This document shows positions 45,307 to 52,741 of a DNA stretch of 64,000 bases, in pieces. Location of the stretch: assembly GCF_001279585.1 (NCBI RefSeq), contig NZ_LGEC01000075.1, positions 1-64,000 on the forward strand. The letters are read 5' to 3'. The notes beneath the pieces are model-generated. The model was not told the DNA's origin. It ran no database searches and saw only the letters and a program-made list of their open reading frames with translations. The first letter of the stretch is position 1. Every line of letters starts with the position of its first letter. This DNA is from Nocardiopsis sp. NRRL B-16309. GTDB taxonomy: Bacteria > Actinomycetota > Actinomycetes > Streptosporangiales > Streptosporangiaceae. A program made the translations under genes and the position numbers.

Positions 45307-45510
45307 ATGGCGACGAAGGACACCGGCGGTCAGAAGCACGCCTCACGCCGCGACGAAGAGGTCGAGGAGACCGAGGCCGCGGCGGACGTCCAGGAACGCA
45401 AGGAGCAGATGGACGAGGACGTCGACGACATTCTCGACGAGATCGACGACGTGCTCGAGAGCAACGCCGAGGACTTCGTGCGGCAGTTCGTCCAGAAGGG
45501 CGGACAGTAG
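45307..45510 (+). CDS. pup: Prokaryotic ubiquitin-like protein Pup
   Basis: A 67-aa disordered, acidic modifier. C-terminus VRQFVQKGGQ: the Gly-Gly-Gln ending means that Dop must deamidate it to Glu before PafA can link it to lysines of targets. The helix-forming segment EQMDEDVDDILDEIDDVLESN is the part that binds the Mpa coiled coil. GGGAGG plus GCGAGG precede the ATG. First gene of the pup-prcB-prcA-pafA run, all in one direction. Confidence 0.97.
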   Translation: MATKDTGGQKHASRRDEEVEETEAAADVQERKEQMDEDVDDILDEIDDVLESNAEDFVRQFVQKGGQ

Positions 45511-45677
45511 CCGCCCGCGGTGGTTCGCTGACAGCGCACTCGGGCACCACCAGCCCCACTGCGCACAGGACTAGGGTCGGTTCCACGGCCGGGCGCACCG
45601 CTCGGCCGTCGTAGACAAGGACAACAGGCGCCCCACCCGCCCCCATGCCGGGGTGGGGCGCGAGTGGAGGGAGTCGC

Positions 45678-46520
45678 GTGTTCGCAGGGTTCGAGGGCGG
45701 ACGGTTGCCCGCCGCGTTCATGAGTGCGGGAACCTCGTCATTCACGGAGTTTCTCACATCGGTCCACCCGGAGATGCTGCCCGGGCACAGGCTCCCCGAG
45801 AGCGGTGCGGCCGGGCACCTCACCCCTGACGCGACGACCATCGTCGCCCTGACCTATCCCGGGGGAGTACTCCTGGCCGGCGACCGCCGGGCCACCCAGG
45901 GCAACGTCATCGCCAACCGCGACATGGAGAAGGTCTTCCGCACCGACGAGTTCTCGGCCGTGGCGATCGCCGGGTCGGCCGGATTCGGTATCGAGATGGC
46001 CCGCCTGTACCAGGTCGAGCTGGAGCACTACGAGAAGATGGAGGGCCGTTCGCTCACCCTGGAGGGCAAGGCGAACAAGCTCGCCCAGATGGTCCGGGGC
46101 AACCTGGGTCTGGCCATGCAGGGGTTCGTGATGATCCCCCTCTTCGTCGGATTCGACGAGAACACCGCTCAGGGGCGGGTGTTCAGCTACGACGCCGTCG
46201 GCGGGCGCTACGAGGAGCACCGCTACCACTCCATCGGATCGGGCTCGGTCTACGCCAGGGGCTCGATCAAGAAGCTCTACACCGACGACCTGGACGAGAC
46301 CACCGCGATCAAGGTGGCCCTGGAGTCCCTCTACGACGCCGCCGACGACGACTCCGCCACGGGCGGACCGGACCTGCACCGCAAGATCTTCCCGCTCATC
46401 GATGTCATCACCGAGGACGGGCACCGGCGGATCCCCGCCGAGGACGTCGCCCGGCTGGCCACGGAGGTGGTCGAGGGACGGGCGACCGACCCCGACGGAC
46501 CCACCGCCAGCCTGAGCTGA
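45678..46520 (+). CDS. prcB: Proteasome beta subunit
   Basis: A 280-aa precursor of the catalytic 20S subunit. A propeptide of 52 residues ends HLTPDA, then the N-terminal nucleophile T53 starts TTIVALTYPGGVLLAGDRRAT; the catalytic Asp and Lys of the family are in GDRRAT and MEKVF. The usual autocatalytic removal of the propeptide activates the enzyme. GTG 45678 with GGAGGGAG upstream. 55 bases precede prcA; they are surely one operon. The C-terminal tail is acidic. Confidence 0.96.
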   Translation: MFAGFEGGRLPAAFMSAGTSSFTEFLTSVHPEMLPGHRLPESGAAGHLTPDATTIVALTYPGGVLLAGDRRATQGNVIANRDMEKVFRTDEFSAVAIAGSAGFGIEMARLYQVELEHYEKMEGRSLTLEGKANKLAQMVRGNLGLAMQGFVMIPLFVGFDENTAQGRVFSYDAVGGRYEEHRYHSIGSGSVYARGSIKKLYTDDLDETTAIKVALESLYDAADDDSATGGPDLHRKIFPLIDVITEDGHRRIPAEDVARLATEVVEGRATDPDGPTASLS

Positions 46521-46575
46521 CCACGGATCCCGCCCCACACCAGACATTCCCCGAGTAGCGAAGGAACGATCCGCG

Positions 46576-47328
46576 GTGTCGATGCCGTTCTACGTCGCCC
46601 CCGAACAGCAGATGAAGGACAAGGCGGACTACGCGCGCAAGGGCATCGCGCGCGGCCGCAGCGCCGTCGTCCTGCAGTACGAGGGCGGCATCCTCATGGT
46701 GGCGGACAACATGTCCCGCACCCTGCACAAGATCAGCGAACTGTACGACCGGATCGGCTTCGCCGCCGTCGGCCGCTACCCCGAGTTCGAGAACCTGCGC
46801 CTGATGGGCGTCCGCTTCGCGGACGTGCGCGGGTACCAGTACGACCGGCGCGACGTCAGCGGGCGCCAGCTCGCCAACATCTACGCCCAGACGCTGGGCA
46901 CCGTCTTCAGCGAGAGCCTCAAGCCGTGGGAGGTGGAGATCGTCGTCGCCGAGGTCGGGGACACCGCCGCCGACGACGAGATCTACCGCATCACCTTCGA
47001 CGGCTCCATCGTCGACGAACAGGGCTTCGTGGCGGTCGGCGGCTCCTCCGACCACGTCGGAACCGTCCTGAAGGACCGCTTCGCCGCCGACGCCCCCCTC
47101 AGCGCGGCCCTCAACACGGCCACCCACGCGCTGGCCAGGGAGAACGGGGAGGAACGTGAACTGGAGGCCTCCAACCTGGAGGTCGCCGTGCTGGAGCGCT
47201 CCAGGGAGCACCGCAAGTTCCGCCGCATCCACGGACGGCGTCTGACCAGCCTCATCGAGGAGGGGCAGGCGGCGGCCCGTACCTCCTCCGGCGGCGGTGA
47301 CACCACCGAGGACGAGGCCAACGAGTGA
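46576..47328 (+). CDS. prcA: Proteasome alpha subunit
   Basis: A 250-aa subunit that forms the outer rings and the gate of the 20S core. Family start MPFYVAPEQQMKDKADYARKG and the alpha-type block GRSAVVLQYEGGILMVADN are intact. No catalytic Thr. The last 20 residues are Gly/Thr/Glu-rich. GTG start with AAGGAA 10 bases upstream. Directly follows prcB and precedes pafA by 106 bases. Confidence 0.96.
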   Translation: MSMPFYVAPEQQMKDKADYARKGIARGRSAVVLQYEGGILMVADNMSRTLHKISELYDRIGFAAVGRYPEFENLRLMGVRFADVRGYQYDRRDVSGRQLANIYAQTLGTVFSESLKPWEVEIVVAEVGDTAADDEIYRITFDGSIVDEQGFVAVGGSSDHVGTVLKDRFAADAPLSAALNTATHALARENGEERELEASNLEVAVLERSREHRKFRRIHGRRLTSLIEEGQAAARTSSGGGDTTEDEANE

Positions 47329-47434
47329 CCTGCGAACAATGATCACGATGCGGCGCGGGGACGCGTCGCGGCGCGGGTGCGGACGGCGAGGCCCCGCCGT
47401 CCGCACCCCGGTGACGGGAAGTTGGTGAGTCCGC

Positions 47435-48793
47435 GTGGAACGACGGATCTTCGGGCTGGAGAACGAGTACGGAGTCACGTGCACCTTCCGGGGGCAGCGC
47501 AGGCTGTCGCCCGACGAGGTGGCCCGCTACCTGTTCCGGCGGGTGGTCTCCTGGGGGCGCAGCAGCAACGTCTTCCTGCGCAACGGGGCCCGCCTGTACC
47601 TGGACGTGGGCAGCCACCCCGAGTACGCGACCCCCGAGTGCGACAGCCTGCTGGACCTGGTGGCCCACGACAAGGCGGGCGAGCGGATCCTGGAGGGGCT
47701 GCAGGTCGACGCCGAGCAGCGCCTGCACGAGGAGGGCATCGCCGGCGACATCTACCTGTTCAAGAACAACACCGACTCGGCGGGCAACTCCTACGGCTGC
47801 CACGAGAACTACCTCGTGGGCCGGCACGGCGAGTTCGGCCGCCTGGCCGACGTCCTCATCCCCTTCCTGGTCACCCGCCAGATCATCTGCGGAGCGGGCA
47901 AGGTGCTGCAGACCCCGCGCGGCGCCCTGTTCTGCGTCAGCCAGCGGGCCGAGCACATCTGGGAGGGCGTGTCCTCGGCGACCACGCGCTCGCGGCCCAT
48001 CATCAACACCCGCGACGAGCCGCACGCCGACGCCGAGCGGTTCCGCCGACTGCACGTCATCGTCGGCGACTCCAACATGAGCGAGACCACCACGCTGCTC
48101 AAGCTCGGCTCGACCGACCTGGTGCTGCGGATGATCGAGGCCGGGGTGGTCATGCGCGACTACACCCTGGAGAACCCCATCCGGGCCATCCGCGAGGTCA
48201 GCCACGACATGACCGGCCGGCGCAAGGTGCGCCTGGCCAACGGCCGCGAGGCCAGCGCCCTGGAGATCCAGCGCGAGTACCTGGAGAAGGTCCAGGGCTA
48301 CGTCGACCGCCACGGCACCGACGCCGTCGGCAAGCGGATCCTGGACCTGTGGCAGCGCACCCTGGAGGCGGTCGAGACCCAGAACCTGGACCTGGTCTCC
48401 CGGGAGATCGACTGGGTGGCCAAGTACAAGCTGCTGGAGCGCTACCGCGACAAGCACGACCTCTCCCTGTCCTCCCCCCGGGTGGCCCAGCTCGACCTGA
48501 CCTACCACGACATCCACCGCGACCGCGGCCTGTTCTACCTGATGCAGAACCGCGGCCAGATGGAACGGGTGGTCAACGACCTGAAGATCTTCGAGGCCAA
48601 GTCGGTGCCCCCGCAGACGACCCGGGCCCGGCTGCGCGGCGAGTTCATCCGCCGCGCACAGGAACAGCGCCGCGACTTCACCGTGGACTGGGTCCACCTC
48701 AAGCTCAACGACCAGGCGCAGCGCACGGTGCTGTGCAAGGACCCCTTCAAGTCGGTGGACGAACGGGTGGAGAAGCTCATCGCCGGGATGTGA
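47435..48793 (+). CDS. pafA: Pup-protein ligase PafA
   Basis: A 452-aa ligase that joins the C-terminal Glu of deamidated Pup to substrate lysines using ATP. Seen: ATP/Mg strand FGLENEYGV with E9, active-site D57 in LYLDVGSHPEYATPE, KNNTDSAGNSYGCHENYL, INTRDEPHAD. It lacks the Dop-type loop. It is a paralogue of dop at 36059. GTG 47435 chosen as the family start. Followed by a terminator, so transcription of the pup operon likely ends here. Confidence 0.96.
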   Translation: MERRIFGLENEYGVTCTFRGQRRLSPDEVARYLFRRVVSWGRSSNVFLRNGARLYLDVGSHPEYATPECDSLLDLVAHDKAGERILEGLQVDAEQRLHEEGIAGDIYLFKNNTDSAGNSYGCHENYLVGRHGEFGRLADVLIPFLVTRQIICGAGKVLQTPRGALFCVSQRAEHIWEGVSSATTRSRPIINTRDEPHADAERFRRLHVIVGDSNMSETTTLLKLGSTDLVLRMIEAGVVMRDYTLENPIRAIREVSHDMTGRRKVRLANGREASALEIQREYLEKVQGYVDRHGTDAVGKRILDLWQRTLEAVETQNLDLVSREIDWVAKYKLLERYRDKHDLSLSSPRVAQLDLTYHDIHRDRGLFYLMQNRGQMERVVNDLKIFEAKSVPPQTTRARLRGEFIRRAQEQRRDFTVDWVHLKLNDQAQRTVLCKDPFKSVDERVEKLIAGM

Positions 48794-48807
48794 CCGGCGG
48801 ACGGACC

Positions 48808-48836
48808 CCGGACCCCGTCCCACCGGCGGGGTCCGG
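48808..48836 (+). terminator. pafA terminator
   Basis: A perfect 10-bp stem (ccggaccccg with cggggtccgg) and 9-base loop, 15 bases after the stop. Confidence 0.75.
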
Positions 48837-48936
48837 AGGGGCCAGCGGCGGGGGCCCAGCACGGTCAAGGGTGGCCGAACTCCCTCTTTTCGGTAGTGTG
48901 ACTCTGTCCTGAGCCGGAAATCAGAGGTTGTGACTC

Positions 48937-50073
48937 ATGCACCGACGTGCTGCCGCCCTCGCGGTGCCACTGACCGCCCTTGCGCTGGCGGTCTCAAGCT
49001 GTGGATCCATCCCCGACGAGTGGCGCACTCCCGCCTTCCTCCGCATGGGTGATGAGGAACTCGACCCTCGTCTTCCGGAGGTGACCGGTGATGTCGGGGA
49101 GGCACCCGAGGTCACCTTCCCGGACAACGAGCCGCCGGACGAGGAGCTCTCCGGCATCGTGAGCCAGGGATCCGGCGAGGACGAGCTGGTGCGCAACGAC
49201 GACCTGCTCATCGCCAACGTCGCCCAGTACCAGTGGACCGCCCCGGGCGAGGGCGAGCTGGTGGAGGGGCAGTCCAGCTACGAGACCGGCGCGCCCGACC
49301 TCGTGCGCATGGAGCAGATGCCCGAGTACATCACCGAGGGCATCGTCAACCAGCCGGTCGGCAGCCGGGCGGTGTTCGTCTTCCCGCCGCTGACCGAGGA
49401 GGAGCGCACCCAGGCCGAGGCCGCCGGGCAGCCGGCCCCCGAGGGCGCCAGCGTCCTGGTCCTCGACATCATGGACCGCTTCAACAAGGGCGCGGTCGTT
49501 CCCGGCGAGCAGAGCACCGACGGCGGCGGCGACCTGCCGGAGGTGGTCCAGGAGGGCCACAGCCAGCCGGAGATCACCATCCCCGACACCGACCCGCCCG
49601 AGGACCTGGTGGTCGAGCCCCTCATCGAGGGCGACGGCGCCGAGGTCGAGGACGGCCAGCAGATCATCGTCCAGTACACGGGCGTGCGCTGGGAGGCCGA
49701 CGAGAGCGGCGCCCACGAGCCCTTCGACTCCACGTGGAGCCGGGCGGGCGACCCGTTCGACACCACGATCGGCGCGGGCGCCGTCATCGAGGGCTGGGAC
49801 GAGGGCATCGTCGGCCAGCGGGTCGGCAGCCGCCTGCTCCTGGTCGTCCCCGGTGACATGGCCTACGGCGAGACCGAGGAGGAGGCGATGGGCGGCCCCG
49901 TGGGCACCCTCGTCTTCGTGATCGACGTCCTGGGAGCGGTGGACAACCCGCCGCCCGCCGAGGAGCCGAGCGCCGAGCCCTCCGACGGAGCCGCGGACGA
50001 GGAGGCCACCGACGAGGAGGCCTCGGAGGACGGGGACTCGGAGGAGAGCCCCGAGGAGAGCACGGAGGAGTAG
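48937..50073 (+). CDS. FKBP-type peptidyl-prolyl isomerase lipoprotein
   Basis: A 378-aa exported protein. Lipoprotein signal MHRRAAALAVPLTALALAVSSC with lipobox V-S-S-C, so anchored on the outer face of the membrane. Residues about 80-185 resemble a degenerate FKBP fold (LLIANVAQYQW...VNQPVGSRAVFVFP). Residues about 215-330 are a clear FKBP domain (DGQQIIVQYTG, FDSTWSRAGDPFDTTIG, VIEGWDEGIVGQRVGSRLLLVVP, VGTLVFVIDVL). The last 45 residues are Glu/Ala/Ser repeats. It helps fold exported proteins. The same gene follows pafA in Streptomyces and mycobacteria, though no link to pupylation is known. Confidence 0.9.
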   Translation: MHRRAAALAVPLTALALAVSSCGSIPDEWRTPAFLRMGDEELDPRLPEVTGDVGEAPEVTFPDNEPPDEELSGIVSQGSGEDELVRNDDLLIANVAQYQWTAPGEGELVEGQSSYETGAPDLVRMEQMPEYITEGIVNQPVGSRAVFVFPPLTEEERTQAEAAGQPAPEGASVLVLDIMDRFNKGAVVPGEQSTDGGGDLPEVVQEGHSQPEITIPDTDPPEDLVVEPLIEGDGAEVEDGQQIIVQYTGVRWEADESGAHEPFDSTWSRAGDPFDTTIGAGAVIEGWDEGIVGQRVGSRLLLVVPGDMAYGETEEEAMGGPVGTLVFVIDVLGAVDNPPPAEEPSAEPSDGAADEEATDEEASEDGDSEESPEESTEE

Positions 50074-50122
50074 CCGCCGCGGCGCCCCGCCCCGCGCGTG
50101 GGCACCGCGCGAGAACGACACC

Positions 50123-50152
50123 ACGCCCGGCCGGGCCGCCCCGGCCGGGCGT
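50123..50152 (+). terminator. FKBP-gene terminator
   Basis: A perfect 13-bp stem (acgcccggccggg with cccggccgggcgt), 4-base loop, then tcggtgtt. Confidence 0.87.
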
Positions 50153-50257
50153 TCGGTGTTCCCCGGGAGCGGACACGCCCGGGCCGCCGGTGGTCCGCGG
50201 CGTGCCGGAACGGGTGCGTAGAGTCGGGGCAAACGGTCCCGGAGCGAGGGGGAGCCC

Positions 50258-51271
50258 ATGGCCGACCAGCGTCGCTACTGCTATGTGTCCGGGCTGAGCC
50301 TGGGCATCGACGCACTGGAAGAGCTGTGCGCCAGGGGGAGGCCGCCGAGCCTGGTGCTGTCCTACCCGGCCGAACTCGCGCACCGGTCCGGATACGCCGA
50401 CTACGAGGCGGTGACCCGCCACCACGGACTGCCGCACGTGCGGGTCGCCGACATCAACTCCGACGAGTCCCGCGACGCCCTGGCCACCCACGGCATCGAC
50501 CTGATGGTCGTGGCGGGCTGGTCGCAGATCGTGCACGAACAGGTCCTGTCCGCCCTGCCGCTGGGCGCGGTGGGCCTGCACCCCACGCCGCTGCCGGTCG
50601 GACGCGGGCGGGCGCCGATCACCTGGACGATCCTGCGCGACTTCCGGGCCAGCGCGGTCACACTCCTGCACCTGGACGCCGAGCCCGAGACCGGCGACAT
50701 CATCGACCAGACCTGGTTCGACCTGGCCCCGGACGTGACCGCCACCCACCTGTACGGCCTGGTGGCGCGCCTGCAGTCCGACCTGCTGGTCCGCCACCTG
50801 GACGACATCCTGGCCGGTACCGCGCCGCGGTGGCGCCAGACGGGGCACCCGTCGGTGTGGCCGCGGCGCCGTCCCAGTGACGGCCACCTGGACTTCACCG
50901 CCGCCGGACGGGACGTGGACCGGATGGTGCGCGCCCTGGCCGAGCCCTATCCGGGTGCCTTCGGGATGTTCGGGGGCGCCCGGATCACGCTGTGCTCCGG
51001 GCGGCTGGACGAGTCCGTTCCCGGCGGGGCGCCCGGGCAGGTCGTCGCCGCGGGTCCGGGGCGTACGTGGGGTGTGACCTGCGGGGACGGGACGGTGTTC
51101 GTGCCCGAGGCCCTGCGCGTGGACGAGGGCGTGCGGGCCGAGCCCACCTCGCTGGCCATGTTCCGGCCCGGCGCCTTCTTCGACGCGCCCTCGTCGCACA
51201 TGCTCGACGCCACCCAGCGCGCGCCGGTTCCCGGCCAGGCGCGCAGTCCGGAGAACCTGCTGCGCGCCTGA
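50258..51271 (+). CDS. Formyltransferase-family protein (FMT-like)
   Basis: A 337-aa protein with the formyltransferase fold: N-terminal part (residues 1-190) with LMVVAGWSQIV, the loop GLHPTPLPVGRGRAPITWTI and LDAEPETGDIIDQ (catalytic Asp), and an OB-like C-terminal domain (PGQVVAAGPGRTWGVTCGDG). Methionyl-tRNA and sugar formyltransferases use an Asn-x-His-Asp triad; here the His and Asp are present but the Asn two residues before the His is Gly. So it may act on another substrate or not at all. ATG 50258 after GAGGGGGAG. Monocistronic; a regular fmt is probably elsewhere. Confidence 0.75.
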   Translation: MADQRRYCYVSGLSLGIDALEELCARGRPPSLVLSYPAELAHRSGYADYEAVTRHHGLPHVRVADINSDESRDALATHGIDLMVVAGWSQIVHEQVLSALPLGAVGLHPTPLPVGRGRAPITWTILRDFRASAVTLLHLDAEPETGDIIDQTWFDLAPDVTATHLYGLVARLQSDLLVRHLDDILAGTAPRWRQTGHPSVWPRRRPSDGHLDFTAAGRDVDRMVRALAEPYPGAFGMFGGARITLCSGRLDESVPGGAPGQVVAAGPGRTWGVTCGDGTVFVPEALRVDEGVRAEPTSLAMFRPGAFFDAPSSHMLDATQRAPVPGQARSPENLLRA

Positions 51272-51537
51272 GCCGCCAGGACGCCTCCGGGCCGCCGCCC
51301 CGTGGAGCGGCGACGGGCGCGGGTCCCCCGGCAGAGGCCCGTCAAGGCGGGTCGCGGGCGACGGGCGGGAGTATCCAGTGGTGCTCCCGCGAGGCCGATG
51401 AAGGAGTGCTCCTCCTGTGCGGCTTCGCCGTTGTGGTGCAGCGCGGGCCCGGATGGTTCTCCTGTCGACCGCTGGCCACGGAGACGGCGTGTGGCCGGAG
51501 CGGACGTGCGGCAGGTGGGTGGGCGCGCTCTCCGGAA

Positions 51538-52644
51538 CTAGCGGCGGCCGGGGCGGGCGAGGAGGCGGGCGGCGTGCCGGCCGGCGGCGGCGGCGCTCAG
51601 GAACGCGGGCCGGTCCTCCTCCAGTCCCCGGCCCATCGTCGACACCTTCACCGGGAGGGCGCGCAGCTCGTCCTCCAGCCCCTCCACCCCCACGTTGACC
51701 AGCGCGTGCCGCTGGCCCAGCGCGGCGGTCTGGGTGCGCACGAGCTCGCCGAAGGGCCCGGGCAGGGCGGGGACCACCACGTCGGCCCTGGCCAGGGCGA
51801 CCCGGCCGAAGGCCGTCAGGCTGTGGTGGGACACCCCGCGGTGGCGCTCGCGCCGGTCGGCCTCACTGATCCGCAGGGCGGCGACGGGCCGACCGCCCAG
51901 GACCCCCACGGCGTTCACGGCCTCTCCGCAGGCCACCCCGGAGAACCCCCAGGGCGTGCCCGTGCCCAGGTTGCCCGGCCCCTGGCAGACCACCGCCAGG
52001 TCGGCGCCCAGGACGTGGCGGGCGGCGAGCAGCCCGGAGTGCACCGTGACGGCCTCCAGGTCGCCGCCGTAGGCCTGGCCGGTGGTCACGCACCCCGACA
52101 CCAGCCCCTCCTGTCGCAGAGCCCCCACGAGCTGTGAGAAGGCGGCGGGCAGGGCTCCGCCGTCGAGCATCACGTACGCGATCCGGGCGGCGGGGGCCTC
52201 GGCACGGACGCCCGCCACGACCGCGGGCAGGGACGAGTGCAGGTCGGCGACCACCACGGGCATCCCCTCCACCCCCGTGGCCGCGCGGAGCCGGCCGTGG
52301 TGGGGCGAGTCCTGTTCGTCGGTGCCCAGGACCGTGGTCTGCAGCGGGGTGTAGCGGGCCTTGACCAGGTGCCCCGGGCCCTCGCGGTCGGGCGGCAGCC
52401 GGTCGGGCACGGCCACGACCAGCGCGTATCCGCCGGTGCCCAGTCCCAGGTCCAGGGCACCGGTGTTGAGCAGCACCCCGTCGCCCGCCTCGGGGCGGCC
52501 CACGACGTCGGGGTAGGCCAGCGCGCGGCACCGCCGCGGGGCGGGGTCGTCGTCCCCGCGGGGATGGACGTCCACCTCGCACACGAGCACCCCCGGCCAG
52601 GAGGGCAGGATCTGACGGACTTCTCCACGGCGCCACCGGATCAT
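51538..52644 (-). CDS. DUF3866 family protein
   Basis: A 368-aa protein that fits DUF3866 over its length: MIRWRRGEVRQILPSWPG..., VNTG-like LLNTGALDLGLGTGGYALVV, HLVKARYTPLQTTVLGTDEQDSPHH, VCQGPGNLGTGTPWGFSGVACGEAVNA, RISEADRRERHRGVSHHS. Function unknown; the gene neighbours pafB/pafC in many actinobacteria. No signal or membrane segment; a glycine-rich nucleotide- or metal-binding fold is plausible. Start 52644 faces pafBC, 97 bases apart, so the two share a control region. The longer open frame to 52797 would run into pafBC. Confidence 0.83.
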   Translation of the reverse strand: MIRWRRGEVRQILPSWPGVLVCEVDVHPRGDDDPAPRRCRALAYPDVVGRPEAGDGVLLNTGALDLGLGTGGYALVVAVPDRLPPDREGPGHLVKARYTPLQTTVLGTDEQDSPHHGRLRAATGVEGMPVVVADLHSSLPAVVAGVRAEAPAARIAYVMLDGGALPAAFSQLVGALRQEGLVSGCVTTGQAYGGDLEAVTVHSGLLAARHVLGADLAVVCQGPGNLGTGTPWGFSGVACGEAVNAVGVLGGRPVAALRISEADRRERHRGVSHHSLTAFGRVALARADVVVPALPGPFGELVRTQTAALGQRHALVNVGVEGLEDELRALPVKVSTMGRGLEEDRPAFLSAAAAGRHAARLLARPGRR

Positions 52645-52741
52645 GCTGGGCACGGTACCTTCGATGCTGAGCCGGTGTCGGGACGACGCGCCCTCGCGTG
52701 TCCGGCCGGTCGTCCACCGAGTGTCGAGAAGGGTGCGGGCG

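Noticed and set aside
44711..45841. 376-codon minus-strand frame across pup
   Set aside because: It runs opposite to pup and prcB and gives an Arg/Pro-rich translation with no recognisable domain; typical of GC-rich antisense frames.
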